DNA of 64,000 bases from Oleidesulfovibrio alaskensis DSM 16109 (GTDB lineage Bacteria > Desulfobacterota > Desulfovibrionia > Desulfovibrionales > Desulfovibrionaceae), in NCBI RefSeq assembly GCF_000482745.1, contig NZ_AXWQ01000007.1:186001-250000 (forward strand). Direction: 5' to 3'. Positions 24,442 through 33,457 of the stretch are shown here, piece by piece. The notes under the pieces were generated by a model, which saw only the letters and a program-made list of their open reading frames with translations, searched no databases and was not told where the DNA came from. Made by a program: the position numbers and the translations under genes. Position 1 is the first letter of the stretch. Each line of letters opens with the position of its first letter.

Positions 24442-25820
24442 CCTTCAGGCTTGCCATACTCGGCCTGCTGATTCTGACGGCAGGCGGGTGCGCCGTTATG
24501 CGCCCGCCTGCCTCTTTCCGGCCGCCGGAGCGTGAAGGACAGCTTTTCACCGCCCTTCAGGCTCCTGTTTCTCCTGCCGCTTTTGCTCAGGCGGCGCTCT
24601 CATACGATTACATTCTGCTGGGCGAGGGGCACACCTCGGCCTGCGACCATCTGATGCAGGCCCGAATGCTGCAGGCTCTGGCTGCTGCAGGCATGCGTCC
24701 CGCCGTGGGGCTGGAGATGGTGCCCGCGGAAAAACAGCCCGTGCTGGACAGGTTCGGGCCTTTTGCCGTTGCTGCGGATACCGCCCTGCAACAGCGGCTG
24801 GATGCGGATACACTGGAAGAGGCCGTGGACTGGAAAACCGTGTGGGGATACCCCTACGATCTGTACAGACCGGTTTTTGAAGCGGCATATGCCGGCGGGC
24901 TGCCGCTTTTCGGGCTTAATGTGCCGCGTGAGGTGGTGCGCAAGGTGAGCCGCGGCGGTATTGAATCACTGACAGACGACGAACGCAGCCTGCTGCCGTC
25001 AAAGATTATTTTTCCCTCCGACGAGCAGCGCGAGGCGCTGACCCGTATGTTCCGCAAACATGACTCCATGCGCAGGGCGCGCCATAACTCCACGGCGGAA
25101 CAGACCGGCATGCCGGATACGCCTGCCGCGCCGGAACGCAGGCCTTCCACAGACACTGCCGCTGCAGACACGGCCGCTGTGCCGGGCGGCAATGCCACCG
25201 CCCGCACCGCTCCCGGCTCTGCCGGAATTTCCGCAGTCGAGGCCGGTGCCGCTGCCGCTGACGGTGAACACGGTACCCGTGAACGCTTTTTTCTTGTCCA
25301 GTCACTGTGGGATACGGCCATGGCCGAAAACGCCATGCGGGCGCGTCGCCGCCACGGAGGGCCCGTGGTCGTGCTGGCGGGCAGCGGGCACGTGGAACGC
25401 GGCTGGGGTCTGGCCCGCAGGCTGGGCATCCTTGACCGCGGGGCACGCGTGCTGCTGGTCATGCCGTGGCGTGCCGAAGGCCCCCCCGACCCCGAAGACG
25501 GCGATTACTTTTTCTATTGCCGTGCCAGCCACCGAAGCCGTATGGGCTTTACGCTGGTCATGGCTGAAGGACGGGTGACGGTACAGGACGTGGCGGAGGA
25601 TTCCCCCGCCCGGCGTGCCGGATTCCGCGCCGGCGATGTGCTGCGTTCTGCCGACGGGGCGCAGGTGAATTCGCTGTGGGATATGCACAAGGCCGGTATG
25701 CAGGCGGCGCGTGAAAAGCGTCCTGTGGTTTTCGGCGTGCAGCGCGACGGAGCCATGCTGTCGCTGGAACTGTCTGTGCAGCACGAAGACGGGGCGCAGG
25801 AGGACACGGACAGGCGGTGA
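24432..25820 (+). CDS. ChaN/Tiki-family lipoprotein fused to a PDZ domain
   Basis: The product has 462 residues. The signal peptide ends in lipobox LTAGGC (Cys20). The ChaN (DUF399, haem-binding uptake/Tiki superfamily) domain shows LLGEGHTSACDH at 62-73, GLEM at 93-96 and LAGSGHVERG at 315-324. It is interrupted at about residues 215-283 by a low-complexity Ala/Pro/Thr insertion. A PDZ domain occupies about 370-455 (GFTLVM, DSPARRAGFRAGD). Campylobacter ChaN binds haem, whereas the Tiki relatives include metalloproteases; which applies here is open. The start overlaps the PaaK-like gene by 10 bases. Confidence 0.82.
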   Translation: MGLAFRLAILGLLILTAGGCAVMRPPASFRPPEREGQLFTALQAPVSPAAFAQAALSYDYILLGEGHTSACDHLMQARMLQALAAAGMRPAVGLEMVPAEKQPVLDRFGPFAVAADTALQQRLDADTLEEAVDWKTVWGYPYDLYRPVFEAAYAGGLPLFGLNVPREVVRKVSRGGIESLTDDERSLLPSKIIFPSDEQREALTRMFRKHDSMRRARHNSTAEQTGMPDTPAAPERRPSTDTAAADTAAVPGGNATARTAPGSAGISAVEAGAAAADGEHGTRERFFLVQSLWDTAMAENAMRARRRHGGPVVVLAGSGHVERGWGLARRLGILDRGARVLLVMPWRAEGPPDPEDGDYFFYCRASHRSRMGFTLVMAEGRVTVQDVAEDSPARRAGFRAGDVLRSADGAQVNSLWDMHKAGMQAAREKRPVVFGVQRDGAMLSLELSVQHEDGAQEDTDRR

Positions 25821-26104
25821 TGTCCGGCAGGTATCTGGTGCCTGCTGCATGCCGTCCATACCGTCCATACCCCCATGCCGTCCGTTGTCTTCCGGATTTT
25901 TCCGGCCCGCTGCGGCGTTCCCTCGGTGTCCCTGATGCCTGTCCGGTGGCCGCGGCAGGACTGGATTGTGCTCCTGCAAAAGGCGGTTGCTGTCCTGCGG
26001 GCGGCTTTTTTGTGCGCTGCCGCCGGTGTTCCGCGCGGGCAGCATGGTCTGCCGGTGCACTATCATACCACTGCGCACCGTACGGGTGCGGCGGAGGATG
26101 TCAT

Positions 26105-26992
26105 ATGCCTGAACTGCCAGAAGTGGAAACCATCGCCCGCGGGCTTGCCCCCGAACTTACCGGGCGCAGAATAACGGAAGTTGAAGTGTTCAATGCCGGA
26201 AGCGTGCAGGGAGACAGAGAAGTCTTTGACGCCTGCACGCCCGGACGCGTCATTGCCGGTGTGGGCCGCAGAGGCAAACTGCTGCTGGTGCATCTGGAAA
26301 AAGAGCGGCGGCAGGGTGCCGCCTGCAGAGCGGTGCTGGACCACAGACCCGCCGGTGATACGCCGGATATGCTGGCGTTTCATCTGCGCATGAGCGGCAG
26401 ACTTTTCATTTACGGACCGGAGCAGCTTCCCGGTCCGCATACACGCATAATCATCACGCTTGATTCGGGACGCAGGCTGTTTTTTGACGATGCGCGCAAG
26501 TTCGGTTCGTGCCGTGCGCTTTCGCCGTTCAGCAGGCCGCTGTGGCGGTTCTGGGCCACACTGGGGCCGGAACCGCTGGACGTGGACCGTGAGACATTCA
26601 TTGAGCAGTTCGCAGAACGGCGCAAAGCCGTGAAAGCCCTGTTGCTGGATCAGACAGTGATAGCAGGGGTGGGCAACATCTATGCGGACGAGTCGCTTTT
26701 CAGGGCCGGAATCAGACCGGATGCCCGGCCGGGCGACTGGACGCGCGACGAAGCTGAACGCCGTCTGGGCAGGCTGTATGATGAACTGCGCGAAGTGCTG
26801 CTCGAGGCCATCAGCGAATGCGGTTCGTCCATACGCGATTACCGTGATGCCAGAGGCGATGCCGGAGCCTTTCAGAACTGTTTCAGGGTTTACGGGCGCA
26901 GCGGAATGCAGTGCGTCAGCTGCAGAGATGCACTGACCACGGCCAGAGTGGCCGGGCGCACCACGGTGTACTGCAGCAACTGCCAGAAATAA
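26105..26992 (+). CDS. mutM: Formamidopyrimidine-DNA glycosylase MutM
   Basis: This 295-residue base-excision repair enzyme removes 8-oxoguanine and FaPy. The start at 26105 is fixed by the required N-terminus MPELPEVE (catalytic Pro2 after Met removal, Glu3), and GGAGG lies 7 bases before. Lys58 is in RRGKLL, the helix-two-turn-helix is around GVGNIYADE, and the C-terminal zinc finger has two CxxC pairs (CVSC and CSNC, with RTTVY between). The frame is open upstream for 96 codons to 25817, but this cannot be part of the enzyme. The 284-bp spacer 25821-26104 shows no gene. murJ follows after 14 bases. Confidence 0.96.
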   Translation: MPELPEVETIARGLAPELTGRRITEVEVFNAGSVQGDREVFDACTPGRVIAGVGRRGKLLLVHLEKERRQGAACRAVLDHRPAGDTPDMLAFHLRMSGRLFIYGPEQLPGPHTRIIITLDSGRRLFFDDARKFGSCRALSPFSRPLWRFWATLGPEPLDVDRETFIEQFAERRKAVKALLLDQTVIAGVGNIYADESLFRAGIRPDARPGDWTRDEAERRLGRLYDELREVLLEAISECGSSIRDYRDARGDAGAFQNCFRVYGRSGMQCVSCRDALTTARVAGRTTVYCSNCQK

Positions 26993-27006
26993 GGTGCAGC
27001 CGTATC

Positions 27007-28590
27007 ATGAACGGTGAAGTTCCGGAACAGGGCAGCCCATCGCTGACGACTTCTGGCGCTCAGGGCGGGCACGAGCAGTGTGCTGTGGCGCGCAATGCGG
27101 CGGTTATGGGCGCGGCCACGCTCGTTTCGCGCGTGCTGGGGTTTGTGCGCGATGCCGTGCTGGCTTTTGCTCTGGGGGCCGGTCCGCTGGCGGATGCTTT
27201 TCTGGTGGCTTTCCGGCTGCCCAACCTGCTGCGCCGTCTTTTCGGCGAAGGTTCGTTGAGCATGGCGTTTGTGAGTGTCTTCTGCGCCACCCGCAGCCGG
27301 CAGGGGGATGAGCGCGCTTTTGCACTCATGCGGAGCATGTTTTTCTGGGTGGCCCTTGTGACCGGTGTGCTATGCACTGCCGGAGTGCTGGGTGCTCCGG
27401 TGCTGACAGCGCTCATGGCGCCGGGGTTTGTGCGCGATGCGGAACTGTTCCGCACCGCCACGGTCATGGTGCGGATATGCTTTCCGTACGCGTTTTTTAT
27501 CTGCCTTGTGGCGCTGTGCATGGGCGTGCTGAACGGCATGGGACGCTTTGCTGCTCCTGCGCTGGCGCCCTGCGTGCTCAATGTGGTGCTTATCGCCGCG
27601 GCCTTGCTGGCTTATGCCGGCGGGTATGACGTGGCCATGACACTGGCATGGGCAGTTCCGGTTGCCGGAGCGGCCCAGCTGGCTTTCATGCTGCCTTGGC
27701 TCGGACGCAGCGGCGTGCGCATGACCGGTCCGTGGCGCGCGGCGGACAGGCTGGCGGTGAAGGTCGGCAGGCTGCTGGGGCCTTCGGTCATGGGAGCGGC
27801 GGTATATCAGCTGACCATCGTGCTGGGCACGCTGCTGGCATCGTTTCTGCCCGCAGGCAGTATTGCCTGTCTGTATTACGCCGACCGGCTTGTGCAGTTT
27901 CCTCTGGGGGTGTTCGGCGTGGCCGTGGGAACGGCAGCCCTGCCCAGCCTTGCCAGACTGCACGGTCCGGGCATGGAGCAGGCTTTCGGCGGTACATTGA
28001 GTGCCTCGCTGCGGCTGAGCCTGTTTGTCAGCCTGCCTGCCGCGGCCGGTCTGCTGGCGCTGGCCCAGCCACTGGTGACTCTGCTGTTCGGCAGAGGCGC
28101 CTTTGACGCTGCAGCGGTGCGCGACACTGTGGCTGCACTGGCCGCCTATGCGCCGGGCATTCCGGCCATCGCGCTTGTACGGCCTCTGGTGGCCGCTTTT
28201 TATGCCGCGGATAACACCCGCACACCGGTTGTCATCGCCGTGGCCGCGCTGGGGGTGTACGCCGGTACCGCGCTTTTGCTTATGCCGTTTGCCGGTCATG
28301 TGGCTCTGGCCGCCGCAGGCAGTGTTTCTGCATGGTTCAACGCTGTGTTGCTGTATACCTCGCTGCTGCGCTCGGGGGTTCTGTTGCGGGACATTCTGCG
28401 GCCCGCAGCCGTCTACCTGCTGCTTTCCGCCGTCATGCTGGCCGCTGTGCACACCGGTGCCCTGTATTTCTCTTCTTCTTTTGCCGCCGTGGCTGTTCTG
28501 GTACCTGCGGCCGTGGTTTTTTATGCGGCGGCGGCCCTGCTGCTGCGTTCCGGCGAGGCGCTTCTTCTGCTGCGCAGCTTCCGCAGCTGA
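27007..28590 (+). CDS. murJ: MurJ (MviN) lipid II flippase
   Basis: This 527-residue polytopic membrane protein has about 14 hydrophobic helices and the MurJ/MviN signature: an N-terminal VMGAATLVSRVLGFVRD stretch, DAFLVAFRLPNLLRRLFGEG, and a mid-protein YYADRLVQFPLGVFGVA. It moves lipid II across the inner membrane for peptidoglycan synthesis. The ATG at 27007 follows AAGGTG. It lies directly behind mutM and is probably co-transcribed. The C-terminal hydrophobic segment ends at FRS without a cytoplasmic tail. Confidence 0.94.
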   Translation: MNGEVPEQGSPSLTTSGAQGGHEQCAVARNAAVMGAATLVSRVLGFVRDAVLAFALGAGPLADAFLVAFRLPNLLRRLFGEGSLSMAFVSVFCATRSRQGDERAFALMRSMFFWVALVTGVLCTAGVLGAPVLTALMAPGFVRDAELFRTATVMVRICFPYAFFICLVALCMGVLNGMGRFAAPALAPCVLNVVLIAAALLAYAGGYDVAMTLAWAVPVAGAAQLAFMLPWLGRSGVRMTGPWRAADRLAVKVGRLLGPSVMGAAVYQLTIVLGTLLASFLPAGSIACLYYADRLVQFPLGVFGVAVGTAALPSLARLHGPGMEQAFGGTLSASLRLSLFVSLPAAAGLLALAQPLVTLLFGRGAFDAAAVRDTVAALAAYAPGIPAIALVRPLVAAFYAADNTRTPVVIAVAALGVYAGTALLLMPFAGHVALAAAGSVSAWFNAVLLYTSLLRSGVLLRDILRPAAVYLLLSAVMLAAVHTGALYFSSSFAAVAVLVPAAVVFYAAAALLLRSGEALLLLRSFRS

Positions 28591-28618
28591 CCTGCCTGCG
28601 CGTCTCAACGCAAATATC

Positions 28619-28634
28619 TGATAACTTGTTATCA
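28619..28634. promoter_or_regulatory. Palindrome upstream of the BarA-like hybrid kinase gene
   Basis: TGATAAC and GTTATCA are separated by TT, a perfect 16-nt palindrome in the 106-bp spacer, 62 bases before the kinase start. It is too short and lacks a T-run for a terminator. It could be an operator; no matching copy was noticed elsewhere in the window. Confidence 0.4.
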
Positions 28635-28696
28635 TGGCATCGCATTGCCGTTTGTTTCATGGTATGTGCTGGTGATATTTGCCGGGAGCTTTTCAC

Positions 28697-31642
28697 ATGA
28701 TGAACAACATGCTGCGCTACGGCGTGCGGGGGGTGCAGACACGTATCTGTCTGCTGACGCTTGTTGTCTCCACGCTGGTGGCCCTTGCCTTCGGAAGCTA
28801 TGAATATGTCACGGCGCTTGATGCCGAGTATGCCCGCCTTGAACGGTTTGCCGTTTCTCAGGCCGACAGGGTGGCGCGTCTGCTGCTTGTGCCGGTGTGG
28901 AACGTGGACAGGCAGGCTTCCATGTCCATAATAGACACGGAAATGGATGACGAACGGGTGCATGCGGTTATCGTGTACGACGAAGGCGGCAGTATTTTCA
29001 TCGGCCGCCAGCGCGGTTCGGGCGGGGTACTGGTCAACACGTCCAGAAGCATTCCGCGGGGCGAGTTTATTGTCACGTCGCGGCCGCTGCGGCAGGGCAG
29101 TCTGCGTTTTGCCACTCTGCAGCTGTATGTGACGCCGGAATATGTTCACAGAACAATGAAGGATAATGTCGTTGCCGCGGTAATGCACATGCTGGCGCTG
29201 GAACTGGTGCTGGTGCTGGGCATTCTGCTGGTGGTGCGTCGTTCGCTTATTGTGCCTCTTTCTGCGCTTACCGCATGGGTACGCAGAGAATCGCCCCTGT
29301 ACGATTACGGCACCCGCATTCCCAAACAGGCGGACGATGAACTGGGCGAGCTGGTAGACAGCATGAACGGCATGCTGAGCGAAATAGAAAAGCGCGACAG
29401 GATGTTGAATGATCACAGCAAGCATCTGGAAAAGCTGGTGGCCGAGCGGACACAGGAGCTTGAGCACGCGCGGCATACGGCCGAGCAGGCCAGCAAGGCC
29501 AAAGGCGATTTTGTGGCCAGCATGAGCCACGAACTGCGCACCCCCATGAATGCCATCATCGGCATGATTGAAATAGCGCTTAAAACGGAGCTGACCGTCA
29601 AACAGCGCGAATACCTCACCATCATACGTTCTTCTGCACGTTCTCTGCTGGGCGTGGTCAACGATATTCTGGATATCAGCAAGATAGAGGCCCAGAAAAT
29701 GGAGCTGGAGCATATTCCGTTTTCCACGCAGGAAATGCTGGAGGAAGTCACGGACCTGTTCCGCGAACGGGTGGGCATGAAGGGGGTCGAGCTGGTGCTG
29801 GATATCGAGGCCGATGTTCCCGCCGTGCTGGTGGGCGATCCGCTGCGGCTCAAACAGGTGCTTGTGAATCTGGTGACCAATGCGTTCAAGTTTACCAAAC
29901 AGGGCGAGGTGCGCATCAGGGTTGCCGTGGGCAGCCGTTCTCAGGATGTGGTGCAGCTGGAATTTTCCGTACGCGATACGGGTCTCGGCATCGGCGAGGA
30001 GGCACGCAACAGGCTGTTCGACACGTTTTCTCAGGCGGAAGGTTCCACGGCGCGGCTGTTCGGGGGCAGCGGGCTGGGTCTTTCCATAGCGCGGGAGCTG
30101 GTGCGGCTGATGGGCGGCACCATCACAGTGGCCAGCGAACCGGGCAAAGGCAGTGATTTTCGCTTTACCGGACGCTTCAGCCTGCCCGTCGAAGCTGTGG
30201 AAGCCAGACATCACCGCACGGGAGAAGCCCCGCGCGGCAGGGTGCTGCTGGTGGAAGATAATGAAAGCAACCGTCTGGTCATGACAAGAATGCTTGAACG
30301 GCTGGGGTATGACTGCGATGCGCTGCAGGACGGATACACGGCCTATGAGCGGCTGAAAAGGCAGGCTGCGCTGTATGATCTGATACTGCTGGACTGGCGG
30401 CTGCCCGGTGTGGACGGGTTGGAGGTGCTGGAAAAACTGCGTGCGGAAAAGCAGCCCCTGCCCCCTGTGTTCATGATGACGGCATTCGGGCGCGAGGCGG
30501 AACTGGAACGTGCCGAAGAGCTGGGTGTGGCTTCTTTTCTTTCAAAGCCGGTCAAGCTGTCTTCGCTGTCGGACGCCATACGGGCCATGCGCGGTGAAAT
30601 GACACCGGAAGAGCAGACAGACACCGCCATGATAAGGCAGTTTGACGGTATGCGGGCCCTGCTGGTGGAAGACAACATCATCAACCGCCATGTGGCGCTG
30701 GATATGCTGCAGGACATGGGATTTTCCGTTGTCAGCGCGGAACACGGAGAAGAGGCGCTGGCTGTGCTGGACGATGTGGAACCGCCCTCGGGTCCGGGGT
30801 TCGATGTGGTATTCATGGACATCCAGATGCCCGTCATGGACGGTATAGAGGCAACGCGGGTCATCAGACAGCACCCGAGGTGGCGGCATATTCCCATCAT
30901 TGCCATGACGGCCCATGTGATGAGTGAAGACCGTGACAAGGCACTGGAAGCGGGCATGAATGACTATGTGACCAAGCCGGTGGACCGCATGATGCTGCTG
31001 CAGGTGCTGCAGCGTCATGTGGGCGAACACGCCGCGCGGGCGGCGGAAGACGGCGCGAGGCGTATCCGGCAGTCTTTTGACGCACGCTCTGAACACCTTC
31101 AGGAGCATAACATACTGCATATGCACGGTATGGGAGTCGCCGGAGCGGAACAGGAGGGGGCAGTTGGCGGTGTTTCTTCCGGACATGCCGGAGCAGGTGT
31201 GCCGGAACAGGGCACGGACATCATCTCTGACGGCGGGCCGGACGGTGTGCCGCCCATGCCCGCGCGTCTGCCGGGGCTGATTCTGGAAGAAGGCGTGGAC
31301 AGACTGGGCGGAAAACAGGATATTTATTTTGAAATTTTGAAAAAGTTCGCCGAAGTATACGCGCAGGCCGCTGATGCGGTGCGGCAGGCTGCGGAGCAGG
31401 ACCACAGGGATGTCGTGGCGGAAAAAGCGCACGCCATAGCCGGTGCTGCGGCCAACATCTCTGCCGGTGAACTGCGCGAGTCCGCTCTGGCGCTGGAACG
31501 TGCCGCCCGCGACGGCGCCCCCATGGAGCTTGAGCTTGAGCAGTTTGCATACTGGCTTGAGCAGGTCGTCCGTTCCATCGGCGTGCTTAAAAGCCGTATG
31601 AGGCCGGTGCCGGATGCACCGGAAGACGGTATGCATCCGTAA
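28697..31642 (+). CDS. BarA-like hybrid sensor histidine kinase with two receivers and an Hpt domain
   Basis: The protein has 981 residues. Membrane helices at about 17-34 and 160-181 flank a periplasmic sensor of about 125 residues containing LLLVPVWNVD. A HAMP-like linker and coiled coil (about 183-265) follow. HisKA carries His278 (SMSHELRTPM), and the ATPase domain shows TNAFKFT, DTGLGIG and GSGLGLS. Two receivers follow (LLVEDNESN with LLDWRLPG; LLVEDNIIN with FMDIQMPV). A Gly-rich linker precedes a C-terminal Hpt domain with His in EKAHAIAG. This full phosphorelay cascade needs an external response regulator. The ATG at 28697 follows GGGAG; the ORF itself opens at a TTG at 28679. Confidence 0.93.
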   Translation: MMNNMLRYGVRGVQTRICLLTLVVSTLVALAFGSYEYVTALDAEYARLERFAVSQADRVARLLLVPVWNVDRQASMSIIDTEMDDERVHAVIVYDEGGSIFIGRQRGSGGVLVNTSRSIPRGEFIVTSRPLRQGSLRFATLQLYVTPEYVHRTMKDNVVAAVMHMLALELVLVLGILLVVRRSLIVPLSALTAWVRRESPLYDYGTRIPKQADDELGELVDSMNGMLSEIEKRDRMLNDHSKHLEKLVAERTQELEHARHTAEQASKAKGDFVASMSHELRTPMNAIIGMIEIALKTELTVKQREYLTIIRSSARSLLGVVNDILDISKIEAQKMELEHIPFSTQEMLEEVTDLFRERVGMKGVELVLDIEADVPAVLVGDPLRLKQVLVNLVTNAFKFTKQGEVRIRVAVGSRSQDVVQLEFSVRDTGLGIGEEARNRLFDTFSQAEGSTARLFGGSGLGLSIARELVRLMGGTITVASEPGKGSDFRFTGRFSLPVEAVEARHHRTGEAPRGRVLLVEDNESNRLVMTRMLERLGYDCDALQDGYTAYERLKRQAALYDLILLDWRLPGVDGLEVLEKLRAEKQPLPPVFMMTAFGREAELERAEELGVASFLSKPVKLSSLSDAIRAMRGEMTPEEQTDTAMIRQFDGMRALLVEDNIINRHVALDMLQDMGFSVVSAEHGEEALAVLDDVEPPSGPGFDVVFMDIQMPVMDGIEATRVIRQHPRWRHIPIIAMTAHVMSEDRDKALEAGMNDYVTKPVDRMMLLQVLQRHVGEHAARAAEDGARRIRQSFDARSEHLQEHNILHMHGMGVAGAEQEGAVGGVSSGHAGAGVPEQGTDIISDGGPDGVPPMPARLPGLILEEGVDRLGGKQDIYFEILKKFAEVYAQAADAVRQAAEQDHRDVVAEKAHAIAGAAANISAGELRESALALERAARDGAPMELELEQFAYWLEQVVRSIGVLKSRMRPVPDAPEDGMHP

Positions 31643-31786
31643 CGGGTACAGCACGTTTCTGCACGTTGTGGCGCTGCCTTCAAGCAGTGCAGGGTGCGTT
31701 GCGGCACCTTGTCTGACAGTTGCTGAGTGAACTTTTTTTATGATACCGGCGGGCTGCGCGAACGATACCGGCAAAACGCACAGCAG

Positions 31787-31817
31787 GCCCCGATGCAGCG
31801 CATCGGGGCTTTTGTTT
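31787..31817 (+). terminator. Intrinsic terminator downstream of the hybrid kinase gene
   Basis: A perfect 10-bp stem GCCCCGATGC (31787-31796) with 31800-31809, loop AGC, is followed by TTTGTTTT. It lies 145 bases beyond the stop. Confidence 0.85.
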
Positions 31818-31924
31818 TGGCTGCTAAAAGCGTATGGTGCGCATCGCACGCAGACAGGGTGCCGCCCGCTGTAATGTATGGATGCCGGTAGTCTTTTTTT
31901 TGACAACACACCGGTGGCGGCACA

Positions 31925-31952
31925 CAAAAAAAGCCCTGCTGTCGCAGGGCTT
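31925..31952 (-). terminator. Terminator of the tRNA-His gene
   Basis: Stem AAGCCCTGC (31931-31939) with GCAGGGCTT (31944-31952), loop TGTC. Reading on the minus strand it is followed by a run of seven T. It starts 8 bases beyond the tRNA 3' end. Confidence 0.88.
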
Positions 31953-31959
31953 GAATGCG

Positions 31960-32036
31960 TGGGGCGAATGACGGGACTTGAACCCGCGGCCACACGGGCC
32001 ACAACCGTGTGCTCTACCAACTGAGCTACATTCGCC
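31960..32036 (-). tRNA. tRNA-His (anticodon GTG)
   Basis: A full cloverleaf is readable on the minus strand: an 8-bp acceptor stem GGCGAATG/CATTCGCC including the extra G-1 to C73 pair typical of tRNA-His, D-arm TAGCTCAGTTGGTAGAGC, anticodon stem ACACGG/CCGTGT with loop TTGTGGC (anticodon GTG), T-arm GCGGGTTCAAGTCCCG (16 bases) and an encoded CCA end. Confidence 0.97.
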
Positions 32037-32050
32037 GTTTGAGACTGAGG

Positions 32051-32079
32051 CATATATACCCCACAGAAAGCAGCGTCAA
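32051..32079 (-). promoter_or_regulatory. Promoter of the tRNA-His gene
   Basis: On the minus strand TTGACG (32079-32074), 17 bases, then TATATG (32056-32051). The predicted start near 32044 is 8 bases upstream of the mature tRNA. Confidence 0.6.
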
Positions 32080-32134
32080 GCATAAAACGTGATAAAAATT
32101 TCGTCAGGGAAGAAATTTTCCCGCGAGGAGATGT

Positions 32135-33385
<1,251 letters not shown>

Positions 33386-33403
33386 CATGTCTGCCATGTT
33401 TGT

Positions 33404-33434
33404 AACGCCTCCGGCTGTGCCGGAGGCGTTTTTT
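33404..33434 (+). terminator. Strong intrinsic terminator after murA
   Basis: A 12-bp perfect stem AACGCCTCCGGC (33404-33415) with 33419-33430, loop TGT, followed by a T-run. Confidence 0.95.
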
Positions 33435-33457
33435 CTTGTCCGCACGCAAGGTGAAGC

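Larger units (their letters stand above)
31643..31959. other. 317-bp gene-free spacer between the kinase gene and tRNA-His
   Basis: No gene is seen. The spacer holds a plus-strand terminator at 31787-31817 and the minus-strand tRNA terminator at 31925-31952. The remaining sequence shows no promoter that reads into a gene, although TTGACA occurs at about 31898. Confidence 0.6.

Noticed and set aside
25817..26104. In-frame 96-codon extension upstream of mutM
   Set aside because: MutM needs a free N-terminal Pro2 for catalysis, and the internal ATG has a good ribosome binding site. The extension is not protein-like.
28433..30214. A 593-codon minus-strand open frame
   Set aside because: It is antisense to murJ and the hybrid kinase and shows the His/Gln-rich pattern typical of shadow frames.
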